Shown here piece after piece: positions 25,657 to 35,072 of a stretch of 64,000 nucleotides of DNA. Under the pieces are notes generated by a model. The model had not been told where the DNA came from. It saw only the letters and a program-made list of their open reading frames with translations, and searched no databases. Within the stretch, counting starts at the first letter, position 1. Each line of letters starts with the position of its first letter. Made by a program: the position numbers and the translations under genes. The stretch is from Photobacterium frigidiphilum (lineage in GTDB: Bacteria > Pseudomonadota > Gammaproteobacteria > Enterobacterales > Vibrionaceae). Location of the stretch: the NCBI RefSeq assembly GCF_003025615.1, contig NZ_PYMJ01000026.1, positions 30,501 to 94,500 on the forward strand, in the 5' to 3' direction.

Positions 25657-25753
25657 GCTGATGGGTTATCATTTGGTGTGTTATTTGAGCTATTGTTTAA
25701 AACGAAACGTAACCCGCCAAAGGGTGACGATTGATCAGCAAGGAGGCTACCCA

Positions 25754-26116
25754 GTGTCTAAGCATGCAGTGAAATATTGGAATGTACTATCAGAATCGAG
25801 TCGAAATCGGTGGAAAGCTCTCGAACAAACCAATGGTATGATCGAGCAAGTGACTCTCAGTAAAGATGATGCAACAGGGGAATATACCCGTTTAACTCGA
25901 TTTAAGTCAGGGGCAGATACGAGCTCATTTGGTAGTGACCACCACCCGTACCCTGAAGAAGTCTTTATTATTTCTGGTCGGTTATATGATCAAACAAATA
26001 AGGCGTGGCTTGAACAAGGGCATTATGCGAACCGTTTACCTAACGAAGTGCATGGTCCGTTTTTGTGTGAACAAGAATGCATTGTATTAGAGATATCGAC
26101 ATCAAAGACGCTTTGA
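25754..26116 (+). CDS. Small ChrR-like cupin protein
   Basis: The 120-residue protein is a single cupin: HPYPEEVFIISGRLYDQ supplies the first metal motif (H and E) and LPNEVHGPF the second (H). This resembles ChrR-type or acetylacetone-cleaving cupins; the reaction is unknown. I chose GTG at 25754 because AGGAGG lies 7 bases before it. The gene follows glycerate kinase by 97 bases and precedes the operon's terminator, so it likely acts in glyoxylate or glycerate metabolism. Confidence 0.7.
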   Translation: MSKHAVKYWNVLSESSRNRWKALEQTNGMIEQVTLSKDDATGEYTRLTRFKSGADTSSFGSDHHPYPEEVFIISGRLYDQTNKAWLEQGHYANRLPNEVHGPFLCEQECIVLEISTSKTL

Positions 26117-26171
26117 TTATAAAGCCGTTTTTTTATTCCTAATAGAAGAACTATTACTTAAGATACAGTAT

Positions 26172-26200
26172 TAGGACTGGCAGTGACCGGTCCTTTTTAT
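26172..26200 (+). terminator. Terminator of the gcl operon
   Basis: AGGACTGG pairs with CCGGTCCT (one G-T pair) around a 6-base loop, followed by TTTTTAT. Confidence 0.75.
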
Positions 26201-26244
26201 TTAGGTCAGTTTTTTATTTAGGTAAGTATCAAACCGTTTTCGGT

Positions 26245-27351
26245 TTAAATATAGCCTACCGATTGTAAAAAGCGTTCGCCTACCATTTGCCCGTGTTCAT
26301 AATCTTCCAGTAAATGATCTTTTTTACTTAACAAAGGACGACTGCTTAGTGATCTATCTGGTGCTATTTGAATTAAATTAACGTCATCGGGGGGATTGGT
26401 TAAAAAGTCTTCGACAGCATTATGATTCTTATAATGTGCGATCATAATATCAAGCATTTCAGAGCTCATACCAAATTGAGAGACTTTGGCTTGCAAAGTG
26501 ACTAAACGATATAAGTGATCGTCATCCATCAACCAACGTTGGTTATTAAGCTTATACTTTGTATGTTCATGGTTTTGCTTCAACTCATTGAGTTTATCTG
26601 AGAGTTTTTGGTGAAAATGAATGAGATGATGCTTCTCTTTAAACATTCCAATACGTTTTAGGTAATGATCCATATTAACTTCGAACTGTTTCCTTTTTTT
26701 CTCAACCTGATTAATGGCAAAGTTTTCACTATTGCTCGTCTCTACTCCGTTAATTATCGGTGTAGTACGTATTACGACGATGTTTTTAAACCCTCTGCGA
26801 TGTGATTCGTGCACCGGAATTGCTGCTGAAACACTGCCATCTATCCATTGCTTATTATCAAAGGTGATGTCGTTGTAATACAGCATTGGAATACCACACG
26901 TTGCTTTAAGTGTGTTGAGCCATTGGTCGGTAAAAATAGGGTAGTAGTAATCTTGTAAGTCAGATTTATTGGTAAGACAAGCCAGCGCATGTTTACCATT
27001 TTGTAATACATTGGTGGCAGTCGTGAAATCAAGAGGAATAGCGCCATCTTGCTGTACCATATTTAATGCCCAATCTAAATCCATCGGTTGTTTTTTTCTG
27101 ATAAATTTATTGAGATTAAAGAAGCGGTCGTGCGTGGTGTAATTCAGTACAAAATTAAAGCCTAGGCCTTGCTGACGAGCAACATACGTCGCGACGTTAA
27201 GTGCCCCTGCTGATGTACCAATATAGAGTGAAAAAGGGTCGAAGTTACGCTCTAGAAATTTATCTAATACACCCGATGCAAAGATCCCTCTTTGACCTCC
27301 GCCTTGAACAATAAGTGAAAAGTTGTTCCCATCTAAAAAATGCTGATTCAA
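26245..27351 (-). CDS. Patatin-like phospholipase (YjjU-type)
   Basis: The 368-residue protein has the patatin oxyanion motif GGGQRGIFASGVL (about 17-29), the nucleophile GTSAG (Ser47) and the catalytic Asp in WIDGSVSAAIPV, giving a Ser-Asp dyad. It aligns with E. coli YjjU (both have LIDLDW- or MDLDWA-type and VIRTTP segments). These are acyl hydrolases of membrane lipids; the physiological substrate is unknown. No signal peptide. It is monocistronic, and a MITE copy lies just upstream. Confidence 0.88.
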   Translation of the reverse strand: MNQHFLDGNNFSLIVQGGGQRGIFASGVLDKFLERNFDPFSLYIGTSAGALNVATYVARQQGLGFNFVLNYTTHDRFFNLNKFIRKKQPMDLDWALNMVQQDGAIPLDFTTATNVLQNGKHALACLTNKSDLQDYYYPIFTDQWLNTLKATCGIPMLYYNDITFDNKQWIDGSVSAAIPVHESHRRGFKNIVVIRTTPIINGVETSNSENFAINQVEKKRKQFEVNMDHYLKRIGMFKEKHHLIHFHQKLSDKLNELKQNHEHTKYKLNNQRWLMDDDHLYRLVTLQAKVSQFGMSSEMLDIMIAHYKNHNAVEDFLTNPPDDVNLIQIAPDRSLSSRPLLSKKDHLLEDYEHGQMVGERFLQSVGYI

Positions 27352-27563
27352 TCGACTTACTCCACACTACAAGAACACTTTTTAGATTTAATACGTAAAC
27401 GTATACTGTCTGTTATGGCATAGTAAACATCACCCTTCATCGAATATGATTTAACGCCTAATCTTAAGCAAGCTTTATTCGTTTGCTGTTTTGGTTTTTG
27501 CTTAATCCGTGAGGTACATGTCGCGAGGTGACAAAAGGTATGTATCTTGCGATAACTGAGGTA

Positions 27564-27829
27564 TATACCCAAGTTACCTCAAGGTGCTCGTTTCAGCGAG
27601 AATTTATTGGGCTCTAGGCAAGGCGCTAATTTATAGACCTAGTGGTTCTACGTTGAAAATTAGCAACGCCGTATAGAGTTCAATAAAACTCGCCCTTCGG
27701 GAGTGACTCAACGTGTCTATTTCTGTGTCAAATATGTTTGAAAGGAAGTGCCATTCCTACACATATTTTCCTTGAATTAAACACATTGTGGTCGCTCTGA
27801 ATCCTGCACCTTGAGGTGACTTGGGTATA
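27564..27829 (+). mobile_element. Complete MITE-like foldback element, 266 bp
   Basis: The element begins TATACCCAAGTTACCTCAAG and ends with its near-exact reverse complement (CTTGAGGTGACTTGGGTATA), giving 23-bp terminal inverted repeats with one mismatch. Inside, TTTATTGGGCTCTA pairs imperfectly with TATAGAGTTCAATAAA, so the left half also forms a hairpin. It has no coding capacity for a transposase. A half copy lies at 1158-1305, solo ends at 43346 and 55876, and a collapsed copy at 44722. It sits between the patatin and TetR genes. Confidence 0.75.
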
Positions 27830-27896
27830 ACACCTTTACAAATCAAAGTGGTGCATTAATATGAATTGGCTAATATAAGGATGTAAAGGTCGATAT

Positions 27897-28505
27897 ATGT
27901 CAAAAATAAGAGAAAAGAATCAAGTTCTTATCATTGAGGTTGCATGTCGACAATTTGCCTTGCAAGGATATGCAGCAACAAAAATGGCAGATATTGCCAA
28001 AGAAGCGAATATTCCAAAGCCTAATGTTTATTATTATTTCAGTACTAAAGATAACTTGTACCGCGCTGTACTTGAAAGTGTTATTCAGCCGTTATTAGAT
28101 GCCTCTAAACCTATAGAGCAGCTCGATGATCCTGCTGAAGCCTTGACTGAATATATCAAAACCAAACTACGGATCTCTCGTGATCACCCGTATGCATCAA
28201 AAGTGTTTGCGAATGAAGTCATGTCGGGGGCGAAGTATCTGCCTCAAGACATTGCCGATGGCTTATTACAACAGTCAAAAATGATTGTTGAAAAATTTGA
28301 GTCATGGATTGAGCAGGGCACGATGGCAAAAGTCTCCCCTCAGCACCTTATGTTTACTATTTGGGCATCGACGCAGACATATGCCGATTTTAGTTGGCAA
28401 ATATGTAATGTACTTAACAAGCCAGCATTAGATAATAATGATTATGCTGAAGCGGCAGAGTTTCTAACCCAGTTTGTGATCAATGGCTGTCAGGTAAAAA
28501 AGTAG
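27897..28505 (+). CDS. TetR-family regulator, RutR-like
   Basis: The 202-residue protein has a TetR helix-turn-helix at about residues 10-55 (FALQGYAATKMADIAKEANIPKPNVYYYFSTKDNLY) and a C-terminal domain like that of RutR (TEYIKTKLRISRDHPYASKVFANE, HLMFTIWASTQTYADFSWQ). E. coli RutR senses uracil and controls pyrimidine and purine genes. Here the neighbours are 8-oxoguanine deaminase and a purine permease, so a purine or its product is a plausible ligand. The perfect 28-bp palindrome at 30094 is a possible target. Confidence 0.87.
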   Translation: MSKIREKNQVLIIEVACRQFALQGYAATKMADIAKEANIPKPNVYYYFSTKDNLYRAVLESVIQPLLDASKPIEQLDDPAEALTEYIKTKLRISRDHPYASKVFANEVMSGAKYLPQDIADGLLQQSKMIVEKFESWIEQGTMAKVSPQHLMFTIWASTQTYADFSWQICNVLNKPALDNNDYAEAAEFLTQFVINGCQVKK

Positions 28506-28658
28506 GGATTGTGCTATTCACCCCAGTATCATTCGTTTTCGGGAGCGAGTCAGCCCTTTGTGTCTTGGGTATAAAGATAAGACTAGTTGTATAGTTGGTT
28601 TAACTAACAGCTAGCCTTACGAATATTAAGGTTTCCCTTGCTATGGATTTCTGATCTA

Positions 28659-30023
28659 TTAACGCATGGCTAATGCTTTTTCAGCTAAGCGTTTCGCTGC
28701 ATTGCGGTGTTTATACAACAGCTGTTCGAGATCCAAACCAATGACTTGTCCGTCGCTAACTCGCCACTTACCTGCAATCATCACTTTGTCTGCCTGATGT
28801 GCACCACATAAAATAAGCGCAGCTAGCGGGTCGTGTGAACCAGAAAAACGAATTTCATCCAGCTTGAACATTGCAATATCAGCTTGCTTGCCAACGGCCA
28901 ATGTACCAATGTCTTGGCGTCCCATGGCTTGAGCTGAACCTTGTGTTGCCCAGCGCAGCGCATCGAAATGACTTACGTTAGCCGAGCCATAACGTAAACG
29001 TTGTAAGTACAGCGCCATACGGACTTCACCAATCATGTTTGAGCCGTCATTCGATGCGGAACCATCAACGCCAAGCCCGACTTTTACGCCTGCTGCTTCA
29101 AGTTCGTTATTACGACAAATACCCGATGCCAACATCATGTTTGAGGTAGGGCAATGGCTAATACCTATTTGGGCTTTACCGAGTCGTTTGATTTCTTCGT
29201 CATTAAAATGAATGCCATGGGCTAACCAAGTGCGGTGGTTAAGCCAACCAACATCTTCAAGGTAATCGACAGGTCGTAGGCCAAAACGTTGTAAGCAGAA
29301 GTCTTCTTCATCAATGGTTTCACATAGATGGGTGTGCACCATTACGTCTTCATTCTTCGCGATACGGGCTGTTTCTTTCATTAACTCAGTGGTGACAGAG
29401 AACGGTGAGCAAGGGGCGAGGGCAATTTGAATCATCGCGCCTTCTTCGCGCTGATGATATTCACGGATTAAACGGTGACTGTCATCGACGATTGTTTGCT
29501 CTGTTTGAATGGTATTACGAGGCGGTAAACCACCGTCATCTTCGCCTAAGCTCATAGACCCTCGGGTAAAGATGGCGCGAATACCGAGTTTGTTTGCGGC
29601 TTCGACTTGTAAATCAATCGCGTTTTCTAACCCGGTAGGAATAAGGTAATGATGGTCTGACGCGGTTGTACAACCTGACATCATCATTTCGACAAGCGCA
29701 ACTTCTGTTGCAAAGCTCATCATCTCTTCATCTAAACCAGACCACACCGGGTAGAGCGTTTTAAGCCAATGAAAGAGTTCTTTATTGAGTGCGTCAGGGT
29801 AGGCGCGAGTCAGTGTTTGATAGAAATGATGGTGGGCATTAATCAATCCCGGTGTCACCACATGCTGGCTAGCATCGACCACGACATTAACGTTGTTTTT
29901 GGGCTCGCAGCCTAAACCAACAAGTTCAATAATCGTTGTGCCAGAAATGACTATGCCACCTCGGGAATCCTCATTTGTGCCGGTGTACACCGCTAAAGGA
30001 TTTTTAAGCCAGATTGTTTCCAT
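28659..30023 (-). CDS. 8-oxoguanine deaminase (amidohydrolase family)
   Basis: The 454-residue amidohydrolase has the metal motif PGLINAHHHFYQTLTRA, then HTHLCE, AHGIHF and GVDGSASND. This matches the characterised 8-oxoguanine deaminase group (Pseudomonas PA0142), which yields uric acid directly, more than classical guanine deaminase. The residue-level match to that group is from memory. It lies downstream of a purine permease gene on the same strand with a 187-bp gap containing a large palindrome, so it may have its own promoter. A separate guaD is encoded at 48543. Confidence 0.85.
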   Translation of the reverse strand: METIWLKNPLAVYTGTNEDSRGGIVISGTTIIELVGLGCEPKNNVNVVVDASQHVVTPGLINAHHHFYQTLTRAYPDALNKELFHWLKTLYPVWSGLDEEMMSFATEVALVEMMMSGCTTASDHHYLIPTGLENAIDLQVEAANKLGIRAIFTRGSMSLGEDDGGLPPRNTIQTEQTIVDDSHRLIREYHQREEGAMIQIALAPCSPFSVTTELMKETARIAKNEDVMVHTHLCETIDEEDFCLQRFGLRPVDYLEDVGWLNHRTWLAHGIHFNDEEIKRLGKAQIGISHCPTSNMMLASGICRNNELEAAGVKVGLGVDGSASNDGSNMIGEVRMALYLQRLRYGSANVSHFDALRWATQGSAQAMGRQDIGTLAVGKQADIAMFKLDEIRFSGSHDPLAALILCGAHQADKVMIAGKWRVSDGQVIGLDLEQLLYKHRNAAKRLAEKALAMR

Positions 30024-30093
30024 TCATAGTTGTCCTTAGCCATCTCAGCCTTTTCAGGGAAGAGGGTCTTTTTTCATTATTGAGTGAGTAAAC

Positions 30094-30121
30094 GTGCTTT
30101 TTATAACGTTATAAAAAGCAC
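30094..30121. promoter_or_regulatory. Perfect 28-bp palindrome before the 8-oxoguanine deaminase gene
   Basis: GTGCTTTTTATAAC (30094-30107) is followed immediately by its exact reverse complement. It lies 70 bases upstream of the deaminase start. No T run follows on either strand, so it is unlikely to be a terminator; an operator for a dimeric regulator or a cruciform is more plausible. Confidence 0.5.
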
Positions 30122-30210
30122 TTACAGGTATAACAATTACCGATTGATGTTGCTGAAATAGTGTTTTAAAAGCGATTAAATTACATGTGCTTTGTTCACA
30201 TTATTATACA

Positions 30211-31599
30211 TTAGCTGTTTTTCTGTGTTGCTAGTGGCTCTGCTTCTTCATCAAGATCTGAATCAGGGCTTAAGCTAACTTCTTTGTAGACTTCATCATC
30301 TTCCAGCGCTTCTTTCGCTGAAGGTTCAGGCAAGATCTGGTGAAGTAATACTGTAATTATCGTACCCGTCGTAATGCCTGAGTGGAAAAAGTTTGCGATT
30401 TCATGTGGCAGGTGCTGAATAAGACGAGGCTCAAAGGTTACCGCCAACCCTGATGCTAGCCCGACACAAATAACTAACGCATTGCGTTTTGTATCAGCCG
30501 CTTTTATCAGCATGCGAATACCAGCGTAAGCAATCATACCGAACATAACAAAACCAACGCCGCCAAGAACGGGTTTGGGTATTGTTACGGCGAGTGCCGC
30601 TAGTTTTGGAAATAGACCACCAAGAATCAACAAAGCGCCTGTTCCAGCAACAACATAACGGCTCGCTACACCCGTAATACCGACGATACCCACGTTTTGG
30701 CTGAATGAAGCAAGCGGCATAGCAGTCAGGATTGCTGACAATGTACTGCCGAGACCATCACCTAATAATCCTCGTTTTAAATCTCTTCCCGTGACTTTTG
30801 CATGGCAGTTACTGCCCAGTGCCATAAAGTCGCCCGTTGCTTCTGCAATAACGACGATGTACACCAAGCTCATACTAATGATGGCACCAAACGAAAAGGT
30901 GAAGCCGTATTTAAATGGCTCTGGTCCACTGATCCATTTAGCGGAAGCAACTTGTTCTAGGTTAACCATACCCATTGATAATGCGACGATGTAACCACCT
31001 GCAAGACCAATAACAATGGCTGATGCTGCGACAGCACCTTTACAATAAACCGATACCGCAATAACGATAGCCAGCGAGATCATCGCTAGAAATAGCTTAG
31101 GCAGTGTGGCAAATTCTGAACTTATTGCTGGCGCATCACCCACCCAATTCATCGCAACGGGTAGAATAGTTAAACCAATAAGGGTAACAACAACGCCACT
31201 TACAACAGTTGGAAATAGCTTTCTGATCTTATCCATATAGAAGCTGGCCAGAATTACCACGAAAGAGCCAACTAACGACGCCCCCATAATGCTACTGACA
31301 CCGCCTTCTTTACCTATGGATATAGCCACACCTAAAAAGGCAAAGCTGGAACCCATAACAACGGGTAACCGAATACCGACAGGGCCTATGCCAACACATT
31401 GGGCAATGGTCACAATACCTGATGCTAACAATGCAGCGTTGATCAGTGTGACGACTTCATCGACGGGTAATCCAATTGAAGTACCGACGATTAAAGGGAC
31501 GGCAACGATCCCACCAATAGAAGCCAACATGTGTTGGAGTGCTAGTAAAAATGTTAACCCATGTGGTGGGCGTTCATTGAGTGTATAGAGAAGTTTCAT
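30211..31599 (-). CDS. NCS2-family xanthine/uric acid permease
   Basis: The 462-residue protein has about 14 transmembrane segments and NCS2 (nucleobase:cation symporter-2) motifs: LALQHMLASIGGIVAVPLIVG, GLGSTLSAILTAMPLASFSQNVGIVGITGVASRYV and KPVLGGVGFVMFGMI. The QNVG motif belongs to the xanthine/urate branch. It likely imports urate or xanthine for the pathway encoded around it. ATG at 31599 follows AGAGGGA; an in-frame start 19 codons earlier lacks one. Confidence 0.92.
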   Translation of the reverse strand: MKLLYTLNERPPHGLTFLLALQHMLASIGGIVAVPLIVGTSIGLPVDEVVTLINAALLASGIVTIAQCVGIGPVGIRLPVVMGSSFAFLGVAISIGKEGGVSSIMGASLVGSFVVILASFYMDKIRKLFPTVVSGVVVTLIGLTILPVAMNWVGDAPAISSEFATLPKLFLAMISLAIVIAVSVYCKGAVAASAIVIGLAGGYIVALSMGMVNLEQVASAKWISGPEPFKYGFTFSFGAIISMSLVYIVVIAEATGDFMALGSNCHAKVTGRDLKRGLLGDGLGSTLSAILTAMPLASFSQNVGIVGITGVASRYVVAGTGALLILGGLFPKLAALAVTIPKPVLGGVGFVMFGMIAYAGIRMLIKAADTKRNALVICVGLASGLAVTFEPRLIQHLPHEIANFFHSGITTGTIITVLLHQILPEPSAKEALEDDEVYKEVSLSPDSDLDEEAEPLATQKNS

Positions 31600-31779
31600 T
31601 GTTATTCCCTCTGTCAATTCAATCCATTTATTAGGAATTGACTGGTTTATGAACAAAGTTTGACCTTCTACAAACTGCGTAGCGTCAATAGAGTTCCTGA
31701 TTAAGGTTCGTATTTCTACTTTGAATGATGCGTTTTAAGGTGCAATAACGTCGACAGCCCCTTAAATAGGGTTTAATGA

Positions 31780-33129
31780 CTAGCCGATATACACTAACTT
31801 GGCGATAAAAATGGCGGTTAACGCATACATGCTAATTGAGACTTCTTTGGTTTTACCTGTTGCCAGTTTTAGTACGGTGTAAGTGATAAAGCCCAGCGCA
31901 ATACCATTTGCGATTGAAAAGGTAAGTGGCATCATCAGTGCTGTAATGGCGGCGGGTGCTGAATCGGTAAATTCTTTCCAGTTAATATGTTGCATGCTGC
32001 TCATCATAACGAAAGCAACGTAAATCAATGCCCCTGATGTTGCGTAGGCTGGAATCATACTAGCCAAAGGTGATAAGAAAATAGCAGCAACAAACAGCAA
32101 TGAAATAACAATCGCAGATAAACCTGTTCGACCGCCAGCGGCAACACCCGCAGCACTTTCAACATAACTGGTAACAGGTGGACAACCCACACATGCACCT
32201 GCAACACTTGCAATACTGTCGGCTTTCAGTGCTTTACTTAAGCCTTCAATCTTGCCTGTGTCTTTATTGATTAAGTTGGCACGATCTGCCACCCCCATTA
32301 GTGTACCTGCCGTATCGAACATGTTGACGAATAGGAAGGCTAGAATCACACTGACCATTGAGATATTGAGTGCGCCTTGGATGTCCATGGCAAAGAGGGT
32401 AGGTGCAATACTTGGCGGTGCTGCAAAAATGCCTTGGTACTGAACGATACCTAACATCATGCCAACCAGAGTGACGCCAATAATACCGATAAGAACAGCA
32501 CCAAAAACTTTACGCTCACTCAGTACTGCAATAATAAGGAAACAAATTGCAGCTAATAGCGCATCGGGTTGGGTGAAGTCACCCAGTGATACTAATGTCG
32601 CAGGGTTATCAACAACAATACCAGCCGTTTTCAAACCGATTAATCCAAGAAATAAACCAACACCAGCAGTCATCGAATAGCGTAGGCTCTCAGGTATACT
32701 CTCTATTATCCATTCACGAACTTTATAGAAGCTCATGCCAACAAAGAGTATGCCTGAAATAAAGACCGCCCCCAGTGCAACTTCCCAGCTATAACCCATT
32801 TCGCCAACAACGGTAAAAGAGAAAAATGCATTTAAGCCCATTCCCGGTGCGAGGCCGACAGGCCAATTAGCAAATAAACCCATCAATAGTGTTCCAAATG
32901 CAGCACCTATACAGGTTGCAACAAATACCGCACCGGGATCCATGCCAGTCGCTGCCATAATACTGGGGTTGACAAAAATTATATAAGCCATTGTTGCAAA
33001 GGTAGTAATGCCGCCTATTAATTCATTTTTAACATTGGTTCCATGTTCTTTTAATTTAAAAAATCGTTCTAAAAAAGAGGACGATATGCCTTCCTTACTG
33101 TGTAGCTCTTCTGCTTTGGTATTGTTCAT
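31780..33129 (-). CDS. AzgA-type adenine/guanine/hypoxanthine permease
   Basis: The 449-residue protein has about 12 transmembrane segments and the AzgA/GhxP signature: ELIGGITTFATMAYIIFVNP, GLAPGMGLNAFF, LFVNMFDTAGTLMGVA and VTSYVESAAGVAAGGRTGL. It imports purine bases with protons. It precedes the NCS2 permease gene on the same strand by 180 bp. An ATTGTATACAAG site 222 bases upstream suggests control by the GntR regulator. Confidence 0.93.
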   Translation of the reverse strand: MNNTKAEELHSKEGISSSFLERFFKLKEHGTNVKNELIGGITTFATMAYIIFVNPSIMAATGMDPGAVFVATCIGAAFGTLLMGLFANWPVGLAPGMGLNAFFSFTVVGEMGYSWEVALGAVFISGILFVGMSFYKVREWIIESIPESLRYSMTAGVGLFLGLIGLKTAGIVVDNPATLVSLGDFTQPDALLAAICFLIIAVLSERKVFGAVLIGIIGVTLVGMMLGIVQYQGIFAAPPSIAPTLFAMDIQGALNISMVSVILAFLFVNMFDTAGTLMGVADRANLINKDTGKIEGLSKALKADSIASVAGACVGCPPVTSYVESAAGVAAGGRTGLSAIVISLLFVAAIFLSPLASMIPAYATSGALIYVAFVMMSSMQHINWKEFTDSAPAAITALMMPLTFSIANGIALGFITYTVLKLATGKTKEVSISMYALTAIFIAKLVYIG

Positions 33130-33350
33130 TATGAATCTTCCTTTCTTTGCTCATATTTGAATTTAAATGAATACAATTTCCATTTGTTTTAGTTCATTGA
33201 TTTATCATTTATCTAAATAACGGTCGTTATTTTTTGATATATCAAGATCTATACCAGCTTGAGTTTATTTAAATTAGCTACATATATAGTTTGGCTTTTA
33301 TTTCAATGTTGAAAATAAAGTGAGAGAAAGCGCAATCACTGTTATTGGTG

Positions 33351-33362
33351 ATTGTATACAAG
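33351..33362. promoter_or_regulatory. GntR operator candidate before the AzgA permease gene
   Basis: ATTGTATACAAG differs from the perfect 12-mer before gcl and puuE at one position. It lies between uraH and the AzgA gene, upstream of the latter. Confidence 0.55.
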
Positions 33363-33420
33363 GTCTCTCGTCATATATTTACTGTTGTATCTATAGACGT
33401 AGTGTTTCTATGGTGCGCTA

Positions 33421-33774
33421 TTAACTGCCTCTATAAGTAGAGAAACTATAAGGCGAGACTAATAAAGGCACATGGTAATGAGCCTGGGAATCAGCAATAC
33501 CAAAACGTATAATAACATCATCAAGAAAAGGCACATCAGGCAGCTCAACACCGCGTAATGTAAAGTACGGTGCAGTATGAAACACTAATTGATATTTACC
33601 TGTGGCAAATTCTTCAGTGTCGAGAATTGGACTATCTGTACGCCCATCAGTATTGGTAAATACGGTTTTTAACAGTTCCAGTGAAGAACCGTTAACACGA
33701 TACAATTCTACTTTTATCTCTGCACCTGGAACACCGTTTGCCGTGTCTAGAATGTGTGTTGTTAATCTGCCCAT
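33421..33774 (-). CDS. uraH: 5-hydroxyisourate hydrolase
   Basis: The enzyme opens 5-hydroxyisourate to OHCU after urate oxidation. The 117-residue transthyretin-related protein starts MGRLTTHILDTANGVPG, contains the arginine in NTDGRTDSPIL and ends in the diagnostic YRGS. The histidines THILD and AHYHVPLL complete the active site. There is no signal peptide, so it is cytoplasmic. It diverges from the puuE operon, with palindromic sites between them. Confidence 0.95.
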   Translation of the reverse strand: MGRLTTHILDTANGVPGAEIKVELYRVNGSSLELLKTVFTNTDGRTDSPILDTEEFATGKYQLVFHTAPYFTLRGVELPDVPFLDDVIIRFGIADSQAHYHVPLLVSPYSFSTYRGS

Positions 33775-33828
33775 TTTATATTTAGCGCTATGCGCTCTCC
33801 TGAATGATTGTTTCTAAGTTTTACTAAC

Positions 33829-33840
33829 TATGTACACAAT
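33829..33840. promoter_or_regulatory. GntR operator candidate before uraH
   Basis: TATGTACACAAT (reverse complement ATTGTGTACATA) matches the core TGTRTACA, with 9 of 12 positions of the perfect site. It lies 55 bases before the uraH start. Confidence 0.4.
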
Positions 33841-33997
33841 TTGACTGATAGTAAAGTGCGTTGTGATAAAAATGTTAATTGAATTTGTGTGGCCTTTCTA
33901 GCTATAGCCTGTCTGATGCGTGATGGATAAAGGCTTATTAGCCTTTATTCACGCTATAATTAACATTGGAAACATTTATTTTACATTTGACTTGTAG

Positions 33998-34009
33998 ATT
34001 GTATACAAT
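33998..34009. promoter_or_regulatory. GntR operator candidate before puuE
   Basis: ATTGTATACAAT is identical to the site before gcl, 13.5 kb away. It lies 137 bases before puuE. Confidence 0.62.
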
Positions 34010-34146
34010 CCATGGTACAAATTTAAATCGTAAGATGTGAAAAGAAAAAACAGATTCAGAAACGTGCTCAAACTATTTACTCGAAATAGTGTTTGGCTAC
34101 ATACAGCAGCGAGTTCACGTTGGTATTTTTTTTAAGGAGTCTCTCG

Positions 34147-35070
34147 ATGAGTAATGACTATCCCCGTAATCTCGTTGGTTATGGTTCCATACCACCGCAC
34201 CCACATTGGCCAAATGACGCACGCATCGCTGTTTCATTTGTATTGAACTATGAAGAAGGTGGTGAGCGTTGTATTTTGCATGGTGATTCAGAGTCTGAAG
34301 CATTCTTATCAGAAATCCCTGCCGCTCAACCGTTTGCTGGCGAACGCCATATGAGCATGGAATCAATCTATGAATATGGTAGTCGTGCTGGTGTATGGCG
34401 AGTATTACGACTGTTTAAGCAATACGATATTCCACTCACCGTATTTGCTGTCGCCATGGCATTAGAACGTCACCCTGATGTAGCTAAAGCGATGGTTGAA
34501 GCCAAACATGAGATTTGCAGCCATGGCTATCGTTGGATTGATTATAAACATATGGATTACTCGGAAGAGCGTGATCATATGTATAAAGCCATCGAGATCA
34601 TTGAACGTATTACGGGTGAGCGCCCACTGGGTTGGTATACCGGTCGTACTGGGGTAAATACTCGAAAGATTGTGGCTGAAGAAGGTGGTTTCTTATATGA
34701 CTCTGATGCTTACGATGACGATCTACCGTATTGGCATGAAGAGGGCAGCAAACCGCAATTGGTTATTCCTTATACTCTTGATGTTAACGATATGCGTTTT
34801 GCCACCGTGCAAGGTTTTAATTCTGGCGAACAGTTTTTCCAGTACCTAAAAGATACGTTCGATACCTTATATGAAGAAGGTGAAACAGCCCCAAAGATGA
34901 TGTCGGTGGGATTACATTGCCGTCTGATTGGTCGCCCAGGTCGAATTGCTGCTCTTAAGCGTTTTCTCGAATATGTACAACAACACGACAAAGTGTGGCT
35001 TTGTCGTCGTGTCGATATTGCGAAGCATTGGCATGAACATCACCCCCATCCAAGTATGAAGGAATTTTAA
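34147..35070 (+). CDS. puuE: Allantoinase PuuE (polysaccharide-deacetylase fold)
   Basis: PuuE hydrolyses allantoin to allantoate without the metal centre of the amidohydrolase allantoinases. The 307-residue protein matches the Pseudomonas PuuE type: PRNLVGYGSIPPHPHWP, VSFVLNYEEGGE, EICSHGYRWIDYKHM, GWYTGRTGVNTRKI and SVGLHCRLIGRPGR. ATG at 34147 follows AAGGAG; an upstream in-frame start at 34093 lacks one. It heads the operon puuE-uraD-alc-allA-puuD. Confidence 0.94.
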   Translation: MSNDYPRNLVGYGSIPPHPHWPNDARIAVSFVLNYEEGGERCILHGDSESEAFLSEIPAAQPFAGERHMSMESIYEYGSRAGVWRVLRLFKQYDIPLTVFAVAMALERHPDVAKAMVEAKHEICSHGYRWIDYKHMDYSEERDHMYKAIEIIERITGERPLGWYTGRTGVNTRKIVAEEGGFLYDSDAYDDDLPYWHEEGSKPQLVIPYTLDVNDMRFATVQGFNSGEQFFQYLKDTFDTLYEEGETAPKMMSVGLHCRLIGRPGRIAALKRFLEYVQQHDKVWLCRRVDIAKHWHEHHPHPSMKEF

Positions 35071-35072
35071 GC

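Noticed and set aside
27357..27572. Minus-strand frame of 71 codons upstream of the patatin gene
   Set aside because: Starts at the edge of the MITE-like element, ends six bases before the patatin start, and shows no recognisable domain or ribosome site.
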